Shown here: in pieces, positions 1-10,500 of the stretch
Numbering within the stretch: position 1 is the stretch's first letter
Layout: each line of letters begins with the position of its first letter
Assembly (NCBI GenBank): GCA_001179505.1
Contig: CDMY01000780.1
Span: forward strand, 1 to 20,604
From: Vitrella brassicaformis
Taxonomy: Eukaryota; Sar; Vitrellaceae
Direction of reading: 5' to 3'
DNA: 20,604 nt
Made by a program: the position numbers and the translations under genes
Notes under the pieces: model-generated
The model's database searches: none
Seen by the model: only the letters and a program-made list of their open reading frames with translations
Told to the model about the DNA's origin: nothing

Positions 1-296
1 TCTTCGGCTCCTTGGGAGAGAGGGGTTGTGACGAGCTGGGCGTTCTCTTTCTCGAAGAAAGGCAAGCCATTCACAGTGAGCTGCAAGCCAGACAAAGGGA
101 CACAGGACGAGAATGCACACGGCGTGTCTGTCTTCGAGCAGGGATCTTCTGTGGCTTTCTACTTCGTCGTTTGTCTGTTCGGTGGCTGCCGAGCCGCTGC
201 ACCAGTTGATTTTACTCGCACCACCTGACGTGGCCTCCGTTTGCTGTACTTGTGGGAAGCCAGGGCACGGTAGAGTGTGCAATGGACGATAGTCGC

Positions 297-348
297 CACA
301 GACTCATTTGACTGCAACCAACCACAGACTCATTTGACTGCAACCAAC
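297..348. repeat. Perfect 26-bp tandem duplication
   Basis: Two identical 26-bp copies lie head to tail, 297-322 and 323-348. Each begins CACAGACTCATTTG and ends CAACCAAC. They directly precede a CA-rich microsatellite, which suggests slippage or a recent local duplication. No function is visible. Confidence 0.9.
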
Positions 349-425
349 CATGCACACACAGTGACACAGATACACACATAGTGACACACATACACACAGT
401 GACACACATACACACACACACACAA
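349..425. repeat. CA-rich microsatellite
   Basis: This is a run of CACACA blocks broken by GTGACACA and GATACA variants, so it is a degenerate rather than pure dinucleotide repeat. Elsewhere in this window CA tracts on the + strand mark introns of minus-strand genes. A minus-strand transcript here is therefore possible, but no exon could be found. Confidence 0.8.
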
Positions 426-775
426 ACACACGTCCGTCATGAACTGGGCGCAACCAATGTCATAAAATGAGCGCTCATGACCAGCTTGGCACACGAACCG
501 AGCTGTGACTGAAGCTGAGGGCCTGCATGAAGCTGGAACAGTGTATACTCATATTGATGGCCCACTCATACTCGCACCGCATGTCAAAGCCTATAGCTCC
601 CCCGTTGCGACAGCTTCCGAGTTGTCCAGCCTTGCTATGGGGGAGGAAACACGTCACTCCACCTGTAGTGAGGTGCGTCCTTCCCCACTTTGCAGACTAG
701 AGACTCATTTAGCGGTCGTGAAGCCGCTGGCAAAACACTGAACCACCTTGAAACACTCGATGCAGCCACCTTTTG

Positions 776-808
776 GCATGTATGATAGCATGTATGATAG
801 CATGTATG
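776..808. repeat. 12-bp tandem repeat, about 2.7 copies
   Basis: The unit GCATGTATGATA occurs at 776-787 and 788-799, followed by a partial copy from 800. It lies in non-coding sequence. No role can be assigned. Confidence 0.85.
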
Positions 809-987
809 TCTCCCGACACCTACTCATCCCTTCAGCCGCTGCGGGCCTGTGGCTCATCACCCAGTGCAACGGAAGTAGAAACTGGTCAAAAGCTTCGTGC
901 ATGGTGTACAAAAAGCCCACCCCCGCTCCTCTGGGATTACATCATTGCCAAAGTGGGGACTGCATCTTTCGTTCCCGCACAATAGGC

Positions 988-1262
988 GCGACTTGTGCGC
1001 CATAGCTGGCCCTGTGGCCGGAAGGCTGGCATGTCTGCCCGTGGGGCCAGCCCTGCAGGTGGATGTCCAGCCCTGTGAGTGCAAGGCTGGCCATCTGTGC
1101 AGGGCTGGCCCTGTGTCTGCAGGGCTGGCCCAGTGCAACACTGGCCCCGTGAGTGCAGGGCTGGCCCTGTGGCCGCAGGGCTTGCCTTCTGGCTGCGGGG
1201 CTCGTCCCACAGGCGGACATGCAGCCTTCCGGCCGCAGGGACAGCTTTGGCGCACAAGTCGC
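988..1262. repeat. Foldback element: ~57-bp imperfect terminal inverted repeats around a GC-rich array
   Basis: The left arm (988-1045) begins GCGACTTGTGCGCCA. The right arm (1206-1262) is its near-perfect reverse complement, ending TGGCGCACAAGTCGC, with a few mismatches and small indels. The roughly 160 bp between the arms is a degenerate array of a GCAGGGCTGGCCCTGT-like unit, present in both orientations. The structure resembles a foldback or MITE-type non-autonomous element. However, no clear target-site duplication flanks the arms and no transposase is nearby. It could equally be a locally expanded palindromic minisatellite. Confidence 0.7.
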
Positions 1263-1433
1263 TTGTATTGCAGGCCCGTTGCCTGCATGTGCTGAGACAC
1301 ACGGGCAATTGCGAAGGGTGGGCTGGCACGCGGGGGAGACACAATGACGTTGGCTGGCCACATCCGGTCCGCTCGTGTAAATTTCTTAGTGGCGAGAATT
1401 CGAGACGGTTCTCAAAAGAGGCACATTTTCTTT

Positions 1434-1939
1434 ATGGCAGCAATCTGCACCGTTTCTCTGTGCCTTTGGCTCCTCGTGGTATTCCTTCTTGCTCCTCCAA
1501 GTCCCTTGAGGCAAGAAAAAGCAGGAGCCCATCGTAGCCCTCCGGCGCTCCCCCCCCCCTCCCCCAAAAAAATGAGTTTCAACGAGACGATGGCTTGTGT
1601 GATGGTCTTCACGGTCAACCTCTTCGAAAAGGGGCCGCTGAAGGCCATCACACAGCAGCTGCGGGACCTGCGAAACGGGGTGGACTTCGCCGAAGTTGGT
1701 GAGGACAGACATGAGAGACTCTGAGGACAGAACACGATAGGGCAAGCCGATGACAGGAACACTCTTGTGTGCGATTTCACATATTCGCAGTCGCGAGGTC
1801 CGACAAGGCGGAAGAGGACGCGGAGGTCCAGCGGTTCCTGGGGGAGATCAGGAGGGCCAAGGCGAGAGTCCTCGGACTCATGGGTGCTCAGGTATGCCGC
1901 TTGGCGGAGGGGTCAACCATTGCTCATCGCCGACCGTGA
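1434..1939 (+). CDS. Small hypothetical protein with N-terminal membrane segment (uncertain model)
   Basis: I do not recognise this gene. The best simple model joins 1434-1698 to 1791-1939 (TGA at 1937), giving about 137 aa. The 92-bp intron is GTGAGG...CGCAG and keeps phase. From the ATG at 1434 there is a hydrophobic stretch (about residues 4-20), then a proline-rich linker. A conserved-looking charged part begins at the second in-frame ATG (1572, after an A-run) and includes FEKGPLKAITQQLRDLRNG and, after the splice, a helical segment with EVQRFLGEIRRAKARVLG. An alternative end uses the donor at 1892 and adds in-phase exons 2048-2119 and 2182-2206 with good GTGAG donors, possibly continuing. 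A homopolymer C/A run at about 1550-1571 makes the true start uncertain. The membrane anchor or signal function is inference. Confidence 0.4.
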
Positions 1940-2206
1940 GGATGCGGGCGAGCTGATTTTGGTCAGCGGCACACAGACGACAGAGACAGACAGGACACGG
2001 AATTGCAAAGCGCTCTTCTGTCCTCTGCCCTTTGTTGTGCTGCGTAGCAGAGGGAGTTAGAATCGTTGCCTGCATTTTATATTGGATGGCAATTGTACTC
2101 ACTTCGCACCTCCGCCAAGGTGAGAGCGTAGACACACGCCATTTGGGCACATGCATCGCTTCGAGATTGTGTGATTGTTAGATTGATGAAGAAGCCGTGA
2201 GGGCAG

Positions 2207-2482
2207 GTGAGACGGGCACGGCGTGTGTGTGTCGAGACTCATTCATACAACGTGTCTGTGTCAGCAACGAGAGAATGTCTGGCTGACACACCGACACACA
2301 CACGCTGTATGAATGAGTCTGGACACAACCACGACATCGATCCATTCGAACCGTCACAAGCCCACCACTTTGCATCCATACACCCAGGAATAGAACAGTC
2401 GTCAGTCCGTCTTTCCACCAGCTGTACACACACCTACACCTTTCGGTGCACCAACCAATGCATTGCATATATCCCCATTCAA
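2207..2482. other. Gap between convergent genes, with a long hairpin
   Basis: The uncertain + strand gene and the minus-strand GAA1 gene both end towards this interval. It contains an imperfect hairpin (2235-2320) and otherwise low-complexity CA-rich sequence. No coding evidence was found beyond a possible continuation of the upstream + strand gene. Confidence 0.5.
2235..2320. repeat. Long imperfect hairpin (inverted repeat)
   Basis: The left arm starts AGACTCATTCATAC at 2235. The right arm ends with its exact complement, GTATGAATGAGTCT, at 2320. Inside these 14-bp perfect ends, GTGTCTGTGTCAGC pairs with GCTGACACACCGACACAC with small bulges, leaving a loop of about 16 nt near 2266-2281. It sits between the 3' ends of convergent genes, so a role in 3' processing or as a small foldback element is possible but unproven. 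Confidence 0.75.
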
Positions 2483-5334
2483 TCAGCTCGTCTTCACCTT
2501 GCCCTCCCCGCCTCCCACCCACCCCCTGCCCCTCTCTGGCAGCATCAGCACCAGCACCACGGCAAACAGAAACGGCAAGTACACGAACCACACCACCGCC
2601 ATGCTCATGCCCTCCACACACCGATAGTCCTGAGCCATGCGATACACCGCAAACAGTGGCCGCTCGTGTGGCAAAGGGCTGGTCTGTTGAGCGACGGCCT
2701 CCCCCACTTGCCGCAGCCAGGCCAGCAGCCGTCTTGGCCCGTACTTGGCGAACTGCCGGGGCACAGAGTGCGACCAGACGGACAGCAGCAGTGAAGCCAC
2801 TGAAGCGACGCTGTGGCCGATGAGACGGATGGCCTCGTGACGGATGTGCAATACCCATTCTGCCATTGTGCTGCCGTGGGCAGCGCCATCTTCCTTTCTG
2901 TGTGACAGGTTGGCGTCGAAGAGTAGCAGCCATGTGAGCAGCAGATAGCGCAGGACGAACAGATGGCTTCGTCGCAGCCGAGGCCGCCATTTCCACCGCC
3001 ATCTGCCGCTGTGCTGCGGGGGCGATTGGGCGGTCGTCTGTTGCTGCTGTGGCGCATCGATGAGTGAGGTAAGAGGCTCCACCAGCAGGAGCGGCGGGAC
3101 CACTAATGGCGTCAAGTACACTGACGCAGCCCAGTTGTACACCTGAACAAAAGGGAAGGGGGTCGACACCAAATGAATGGATGGATGGATGGATTCGGTT
3201 TGGCTCGCTCACCGTGAGTGGTGCCAATGTGAGAATGGCCATCGCCCTCGCCACACTCTTGACGCACATCCACAGCGGCGGCATCTCACGGATGCTCGGC
3301 TGCCCTTCACCCGTCGCTTCGTTCCCCTTTGCCACGCTGTCGCCTTTGGCTGGCTGGCGTGATGATCGTGGCTGTCGAATGAGCGCCTCACTGACCAAAC
3401 AGATGAGACCGACGGCGGCGTAGCCCATCAGCGCCACCCACACCCACACAGACGCCTTCTGCAACGCACAGCACAGCACAGCACACGGTGAGTGGTGCGG
3501 TGCCGTGGAGTGCAGCCTCTCGATGCACTGGCCTTTCTGGCCATCCGCACTTGGCGTTTGTCGTGTGCAGCTGCTGGTGTGCATGAGGGGGTGAGGGGGC
3601 CTGCATGCCTCCAGCGAAGGAGGGAGGGTGCTGATGTGAGCAGACCCCCAATGCCCCAAGATGACAGCTGGTCCACAAGACCACTCTGAAGAAAAGACAA
3701 GGGCCAACCTGCAAACCGAAGTTCCCCGCTTTCTGGCTGTGTGTGACCGATCTCACCTGTGTGGCGAGTGCAAAAGACGTGAGGCTGCCTGTGATGAGGC
3801 CCGAGAGCATGACGGTGGCGCCAAGCATCACAGCTCCCACGTCACTAAACACCCTACACTGAAACGTCTGACGACCAAACCAGCACCAGACAACACAGAC
3901 AAAGCCATCCATCCATCCATCCGTCCATTGGCTGACCGCTGCGGCGAGCGGCATGAGCATGCCGAACACGGGGTAGAGGTAGAGGCCCGACGACACGTGG
4001 CTGTTGGGGCTGGTGAAGAAGTAGAAGTTGAAGGAATGGTGCAGCGCCTGCAGGGCGCTGCTCTGGCAACGCAAGATGCCCTCCAACGAGCTGCATAGAC
4101 ACGCACAGCATACACACAGAGAGAGGGAAGGGGATCAGTGCACATGGATCTTACCCGCCCAGCTGAGTGAGTTTGGGCTGGCCGTTGCCGCCCCGAGGGT
4201 TAGACGAGGCCACTGCGGTGAACGCAGGGATAGCACGCCTGACGGCAACAAGGGCAGGAAGCAAACAAGTCATTGCGTGATGATTCTAGATGCGTGTGTA
4301 TGTGGATGAAGAGCTAACTGCAGGAAGGCCGAGTGGATTCGGTCGGCCCCGGCATCGGTGGCCATTCGGTTGACGGAATCCCAGGCCTCTCTAGGCTCCG
4401 CGCGGATGCCGTCCTGCTTGGCCTCTATCGCATAGGCGTTGACCAGGTCCTGGTTCGGCTGCAGACCGTTCACACCCTCTGCACACAGACACACATACTC
4501 AAGACCCATTTAGTTGCAAATGCTGTGCGTACCGATGTCCAGTGTCACGGCGACTTGGTTGGGGCGGTGCTTGTCGATCTCGAATATGACGGCCTGGCGC
4601 ATGAGGCCCCTGCGGGGAAAGGGCGCCTTGTCACGCAGATAGCCGTCAAGGAACGCACGGACGCCTGCAGACAAACCCACACATATCCATCCATTCCTCC
4701 GCTGTGCACAGCCGTCTGCCTGTCTGTGTCTGTCTGTCTGACCTGCGGCGTAAGGCAGCGTCCGGTCGGTGAAGATCACAATGACGTCACGCGCAAGCCA
4801 CTGAACCGTCTGCAGATAGTCCGCCAGTGCGAGCCCCAGTGCGGGAGTGGCCGTGTCGTCCCTGTCACGCCAGTCCGAGGCCATGACGAGCACGATGCTC
4901 TCCCTCGAGTCGCCACGAGCAGACGGCACCACTGCCACAACTGTCGTGCCCCGCACCTCCCCATCGAAGTAGCTCCAGCTGATGTTGTAGGCTGGCAGGC
5001 CCGACCGCTCAAGAGCCGACTGCAGCTGCCCCGCCACACCACCACCACCACCACCAGCAGTAGCAGCAGCATGAGACGATGACCTTGAAGATGATATGTC
5101 AGCCGTCGCTTCTTTTAGCTCTTGCCTCATGGCGCCCAGCTGCCGGCTGCTGTGCGATGTGATGAAGCCGTGCTGTGCATAGCCCGGGACGAGGCCGTGC
5201 TCTTCGATGACTGTTGGTCTGTCGAATGCGTCGAACATGCTGAGCCAGATGGTGCCTGCGAGGGCCACCAGGAGGGAGATCTGCCACAGACGGGGCGCCA
5301 AGAAGGAGGCCACGCCGTCGCGGACAACACCCAT
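2483..5334 (-). CDS. GPAA1: GPI transamidase component GAA1 (GPAA1)
   Basis: This is a subunit of the ER-membrane GPI transamidase complex, which attaches GPI anchors to proteins. Eight exons, in coding order, are 5334-4743, 4664-4533, 4478-4319, 4238-4155, 4090-3937, 3858-3757, 3458-3213 and 3142-2483. All junctions keep phase and give 709 aa (family usually about 600-620). A cytosolic N-terminus precedes membrane segment 1 (about residues 15-37), then the family-like stretch VIEEHGLVPGYAQ. A lumenal domain with an M28-peptidase-like fold follows, including GLALADYLQTVQWLARDVIV and GVNGLQPNQDLVN. LQALHHSFNFYFFTSP comes just before about seven C-terminal membrane segments (residues about 335-709). 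The extra length is mostly low-complexity: a Gly run near residue 95 and linkers in exons 7 and 8. Intron 6 is the longest (298 bp). The donor of intron 5 (GTCAGC) is weak, and two acceptors fit there. It is divergent from the 5513 gene. Confidence 0.9.
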
Positions 5335-5512
5335 GACTTCAACAGACGATTGCTTAATGCGCTGAGGCCATGGCCCTCGGTGTCACGCGGGGCCCGCGGC
5401 GCAGGTCCATCAGCTCGAGCGCTCAGACTGGCGACCTTGCCCAAAACCCATCTCCGCTCTAACCCAACTTGGCTCGACCGTCGGAAACGCGCCGCGCCGT
5501 TGACTCATCGAA
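5335..5512. promoter_or_regulatory. Short shared upstream region between divergent genes
   Basis: Only 178 bp separate the start of GAA1 (5334, minus) from the start of the hypothetical gene (5513, plus), so both 5' UTRs and promoters must lie here or overlap the coding regions. The interval is GC-rich, contains a GC palindrome (GCGGGGCCCGCGG, about 5388-5400), and has no TATA-like box that I can see. Bidirectional promoter function is inferred from geometry alone. Confidence 0.4.
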
Positions 5513-6112
5513 ATGATGGATCTGGTGGTTTCCCTGCTGCTCAGGCTTGTCCAGAGGATGATCTACCCAAGGCTGACGTGCTTGGCCATGGTTGTCCTGT
5601 TTTCCCTCACGGCGTTGGCCACTCGGCTTCGTCTGGGCGCACAGGAGATTCCGCTGGCCATGCCGTGGACGCCCAAGAGCTTCGTGCAGGAGTACAGCCT
5701 GGTGCGGGAGTGGATCTTCGACCGACGGTGGGACGAGAGGGTGGAGTGGAAGAAGCAGGGCAGGTGGCTGCGGAACGGACCGGTCAAGGTGGAGCTGACC
5801 AAGGACCGGTTCGCCAAGTTTGTTGGCACGTCGGGCGGGAGTGAGGGGGAGGGCGTGTGGCAGTACAAGCGGCGGATATCGAGCGGGCCGGTGGAGGTCG
5901 AGGTGGAGGACGACCCCAACTCGCCCAACAAGATGCTGCTGTACGTGACGGAGGCGAGGACGGGGCTGTTCAACCCTAATGCGGTGCGGTTCGACGAGGG
6001 GAAGATCTACCTCATAGTGCCGCCCTTTCTGCCGTGGAACAAGAGGAAGGTCGGGACGTTCACCGTCAAGGCCAAGTCACAGATACCGCTGCTGGACAAG
6101 TCAATGAGATAG
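5513..6112 (+). CDS. Conserved-looking hypothetical protein with N-terminal membrane anchor, 199 aa
   Basis: I do not recognise this protein. It is a single uninterrupted exon, unlike its intron-rich neighbours, running from tandem ATGs (5513 and 5516) to TAG. A hydrophobic segment at about residues 20-36 (LTCLAMVVLFSLTALATRL), preceded by a shorter one, suggests a signal anchor. The rest is soluble, rich in charged and aromatic residues, with short beta-like stretches: FVQEYSLVREWIFDRRWDE, GPVKVELTKDRFAKF, GPVEVEVEDDP and GKIYLIVPPFLPW. It ends in a lysine-rich tail. The pattern would suit a small beta-barrel or lipocalin-like domain on the far side of a membrane, but that is a guess. Strong codon bias towards G/C-ending codons supports genuine coding. 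A plastid or secretory location is possible given the N-terminus. Confidence 0.75.
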   Translation: MMDLVVSLLLRLVQRMIYPRLTCLAMVVLFSLTALATRLRLGAQEIPLAMPWTPKSFVQEYSLVREWIFDRRWDERVEWKKQGRWLRNGPVKVELTKDRFAKFVGTSGGSEGEGVWQYKRRISSGPVEVEVEDDPNSPNKMLLYVTEARTGLFNPNAVRFDEGKIYLIVPPFLPWNKRKVGTFTVKAKSQIPLLDKSMR

Positions 6113-7567
6113 ATGAGGAATGAACGAAGACGGATGGATGATGAATGTGCTGATCGAGTGGAAAGAAAGGGACAAATGGATGGCGTGACGTGTGTGGTTT
6201 TCGGTGTCGTCATGAGAGATACATGAGCGATAGATACTGCATGCTTTGACTCACTGGCTGGTCGGTCGGTCATGAGCGTCTGTCTCAAGACATCGATGTG
6301 TGTGTGTGTTCCACCATCCATCACCATAAAGTGTCCCCTCCGCACACACAATGCACGTGGCCCCCATCATCACTCAGCAGACACAGCAGCTCCGGGGCAT
6401 GCATCACCAAGGAGCAGCGCACAGCTCACGGCCATGCGCAACCCACACGAAATCGTCACTTCACCTCTGATCCGATGACTGACTCATGGTTGCCCTTCGT
6501 GTACCCAACCAAAGCCTCTCTCTGTGGACTGTCTGTGGCTCTCTCAAATCGCCATCCATCGGTAAAGTGCCTGTGGCTGTCTGTTTGTGAGCATGACAGC
6601 AGCACACACATCACCGAGAACGAGATAAGAGATGTATGTCACAGAAATGCGGACGACCAGACAGACAAGGTAGAGGGTGGATGGGATGGCTCTCTCGACG
6701 ACACGACACGACACGACACGACATGACATGACACATCACACACGGCCCGGCCCACCGACCCATCGACCGACCAATGAGACCTGCAAGCAAAGCAAGTACA
6801 CACAAACAACCCGACCACATAAATGGAAATGCAGCCTCCACACCAAAACAGCATCCATGTAGCGTGTAGCCTCCCTCCCCTCCCCTCCCCTCCGTGTCCG
6901 TCTGCCCGCCCTGCCAGAAACTGGGGCCATCAGCCAGCCAGCCACAAATCGATCGGTCCACACTGACGGCCCCGACAGTCTCTCTCTCACGATAGAGCCA
7001 TTCTACAGCCCAGCCAGCCACACAGAGAGTGAGTGGATTGTGCGGCGGGGGGAACAACAGCCTACCTACCTACCTGCTGACATGCCTAGCTCGCCACAAA
7101 TCAGTCAGCACGTTGCATGGATGATAGTCGATCAATAAAATACCAACCCTGTCTGTACACTTAATGCGTGTGTGTACGCGCGAAATAAAGCCCCTCCCCC
7201 TCCCCCTGCCCCCACCAGGCAGGTGGTGAATAAAAGCGGCCCCACATGACATGCTCACACGTCACGGTCGGTGGACAGAGGCAGGCAGGCAGAAGCGCGG
7301 GGGAGCATTCTTCCCCGCGCACCACACAGCCGCCAGTCCACCCACCCACCCATGCCACTCACACGCATTCACACACAAAGGCCTCTTGCCCCGCCGTGTG
7401 ATTATGCAAACTCTGGTAAAGCGACCCCTTCCCTCCCCCCCACTCCCATCCCTCTCCCCAAATCCACACACAATGTGTCCACAAAAGTCATCCGACCACC
7501 GCGCGTCAAAAAGGGCGCGCGCGAGAGACCAGGACCAGGACCAAGACGCATACATAACTGACGGTGC
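6113..7567. other. Gene-free interval between convergent genes, with simple repeats
   Basis: The 3' ends of the 5513 gene (plus) and the transporter (minus) face each other across 1.45 kb. I found no exon with family motifs on either strand. The interval is made of low-complexity CA, ACACG, CCCTCCCCT and CAGCCAGC blocks. Three AATAAA hexamers on the + strand (about 7136, 7181 and 7230) could be polyadenylation signals for a long 3' UTR, but AATAAA usage in this lineage is unknown to me. Confidence 0.55.
6697..6735. repeat. Pentanucleotide (ACACG/ACATG) microsatellite
   Basis: About five ACACG-type units grade into ACATG units. It lies in the non-coding interval between two convergent genes. 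Confidence 0.85.
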
Positions 7568-10500
7568 TTACACATCGGTGGGCGAAACCACGGTGGGATT
7601 GGAGGTGGGAGGGCAGCCGTGGCGCTCGCTGTCGACCAGGCAAGAGGTCTGCTCCCTGCCGGCCGCCCGTGCGTCGCGCCGCTGCTTCCTCTGCGCCCTC
7701 TTGGTTGCCTTCCGCTGCTGCCGCAGTTTCTCCAGCTCGGCCTCTCTGACGGCGGCTCGGTGCTTGTTGAGAGCGATGAGCGTGGAGGAGGTGAGAAAGG
7801 CCACACCGACTATGGCTATGGACAGCACCACCTGACAGACAGACATACATGGCAGTAAGTAGGGGATGTGTGTGCTGTGCTGTGCCGTGCTGTGTGCCTT
7901 GTGTGGATCGTGTGGATTGGGTGGTTCGTTGCAACGGTTGGCTCACCTGCACGCCCACGCGCAGCCCCGCCTCATCTCGGATGACACCGGGCAACAGACT
8001 TCCTGAAAGGAGGAAGGCAAGCAGAGACACACAGATAGTGGTTGGTACTCAAAAGAGAATTTCTGTGTGTGTAAACTTGTCTGTCCGTCCGTCTGTCTGC
8101 CTGTCTGTTCGTTCGTACCCAGCGGGTATCCGACGACGTTGTAAACGAACATGGAAATGCTCGCCGCGCACGGCCGGAGGTATGGAGGCACCGACTGGAT
8201 GATGATCCCTGACAGACCCCAGACACACACACACACATACACATACACATACACACGTGTGTCAACAACGGCCTCTCAGTGAGCGCGCGGCTGGTGGCCC
8301 GGGTGGTCACGTACCTGTGATGGTAGGAATGATGGCCCCGCCCAGCACCAGCAGGCACCATATCAGAGCAATCGCGCCGCCAAACGAAGGCATGAAACCG
8401 GCAGACAACGCTGGACAACACAAACACACACACAAACACGCACACACATGCACCCCTCCCCCCTCTCCCCGCCCCAGCCAGGCAGCCAGTGTGCTTGCTT
8501 ACAGCAGATAGCGGCAAGTATGCCTGAGACGGTGCAGGCCACCAGCGCCCTCACGGTGCCGTAGGTGGTCGCATAGCCGCCCAGCCGGTCGACCAGCACG
8601 CCGCCCAGCACCACACCGAGTGTGGGCGCGGTCAGCACGACGGCCGAGAAAGTGGCTGTGAAGGTCCACTCTGACATCGTGTAGTACTCCAGAAAGTACA
8701 CCTTGGCCCAGTACTGAATGCCTGTGGGTACACATATGGGGTGTGAGGGGATGGTGGATGTTTCTGTTTCTGCTGCTTGCTGGCCTACCCGTGACAACGA
8801 TGAACAACGCACATTTGGCGCCAACAGTCGACACGTAAAGACCCGTTCTGAAACAAAACCACCACACACACACACGTATGCATACATGCACACATCCATG
8901 CACACACCTGGCCGCACCAGCCTCCCACTTACCGTAAGAGAATCCACACTTGTTGTCTGAAGCCAATCCGCGGCGTGGCCAGGTCGAAAGGCGACGCCAT
9001 GACGTCGCGCTGCCGCTGCTCGCCCCCGCTCCCGCTCCTCTCGAGGTCAGTGGGCATCCTGGGCGGTGGCTCGGTGTCCGTGGGCAGCCGGGGGGACATC
9101 ATCGCCGCCGCAAAGTCATACAAGTTGGATGTCGACTCTTGGATGCGCAGACCCTGATGAATGCGATGGCGATGGGCGACACACACGAAAGGATTTATGT
9201 GGGCAAGGTTAGGTGGGCTGGTGTGTCCCATCCTTCTGTCTGTCTCACCGCGTAAACCATGCTGGTTTCGCTGTCGCTCTGTTGGTCGGCCTTCCTGTCG
9301 TCGCTCGGCGGCTCCCTCCCCAAGGACATGGCCCCGTCGTCCAGGACGCCGTTCGACAGCTGGGGACACGAGCTCCCCCTCTCCACCACCTCACAGGGCG
9401 TGCCCCCCGACAAAGGCGTGACTGAGTCAGACCTTCTCGCACACTCCTCGTCTGAGGCAGACGCTGCGGTGCCCTGCGTGACCGTCGGCTGCACCAGCAT
9501 CGGGTCAGGCGACCGATGAACCCATGGCGGCGTCTTGTGCGTGTCGTCGGGCAGCGTCAGCGTTGCCGATGTGGCCACTTCTTGCGTGGGTAGGTCTGGC
9601 TCAGACACGGACACGGACACGGCGGACAGCTGAGGGTCTTCAGGGAGTGACGGAAGGGTGGGGGTGGGCGGCTTGCGGCTGGTGGTGGTGGCCAGGGGGG
9701 AGGTGGCCGATAGCAGGGGGAGACGGTCGACACGCCCAAAGCTCGAGGGGCTGTTGACTGACGCTGCCAGCTGAATGAGCGAGACACCGCGCAAGACACA
9801 AGACACACACGAACGTTTGTTTGAAGACACATCATGATGGTGGCATGGCACGTGTGATGTGATGTGGAATGCATACCCTCAGCTCGGTGTAGACCGAGTT
9901 GCACGGCGAAGCCACAAAGAAGCCAGAGGGGATGGGCGGCGTCCATTCGCCAATGCCGCCGATGCCCTCCCCCCCAGCACCACCCCCCCTGCCTCCCTCG
10001 ATCGCTCCACCCTTGGTCTCTGCCTGGCTGCTACTGCTTGATGGGGTGCTCTGCTGGGCACTGCTCTGCTCCATGGATGCCTCGAGGAAGGTGCGGCGGA
10101 GTGGGTGGCCACCCAGGATGACGTCGAAGCTGCCGGGCTCGCTCCCGCTGCCCGACGGAGTGGGAGTCATGTCGCTGGAACAACGTACACAGAGAGGGAG
10201 AGGGAGAGGGAGGGAGCGTAGCACACACGCACATGACCATCCAGATGGTGTGGGCGGGAGAGTGCCCACATGGGCGACTTACAGTGATCGCGACCGTGAG
10301 GCCTTGGGAATCGGATGTGCGCCGGGCGAGTCGGTCCTGGCCCGCCTTATCGCACAGTGCTCTAGCTCCTCCGTCGCTGCCCCAGCCGCCTCGCCCCCCA
10401 GGTGCGTCTGGGATCTCTGCATGCCCTGCGCCATGGGCCACAGCCATCCTCGCTGGTGGTGCGATGATGGGGGGGTCGATGGGGTGGGTGTCTCCTCGGG

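Larger units (their letters stand above)
1..1433. other. Repeat-rich stretch without a convincing gene
   Basis: No open frame here shows family motifs, and none joins well to others through splice sites. The stretch holds a 26-bp tandem duplication (297-348), a CA-rich microsatellite (about 349-425), a 12-bp tandem repeat (776-808) and a foldback element (988-1262). Open frames on both strands across 900-1360 are rich in G, P, A and C and simply translate the foldback repeat, so they were not called. A gene with weak signals, or an untranslated region of a neighbour, could be hidden here. Confidence 0.6.

Noticed and set aside
857-1363. Overlapping frames of 130-170 codons on both strands
   Set aside because: They are translations of the foldback repeat array. 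Frames open on both strands with repeated Ala, Gly, Pro and Cys are expected from a GC-rich palindromic repeat.
2178-3707. A 509-codon uninterrupted minus-strand frame
   Set aside because: It reads through GAA1 introns and contains only exon 7 in the right frame. The spliced model joins exon 7 to exon 8 in another frame, with consistent phase and family-like membrane segments.
5122-5844. A 240-codon + strand frame across the GAA1/hypothetical gap
   Set aside because: It is antisense to GAA1 exon 1 and out of frame with the 5513 gene. Both of those have stronger coding evidence.
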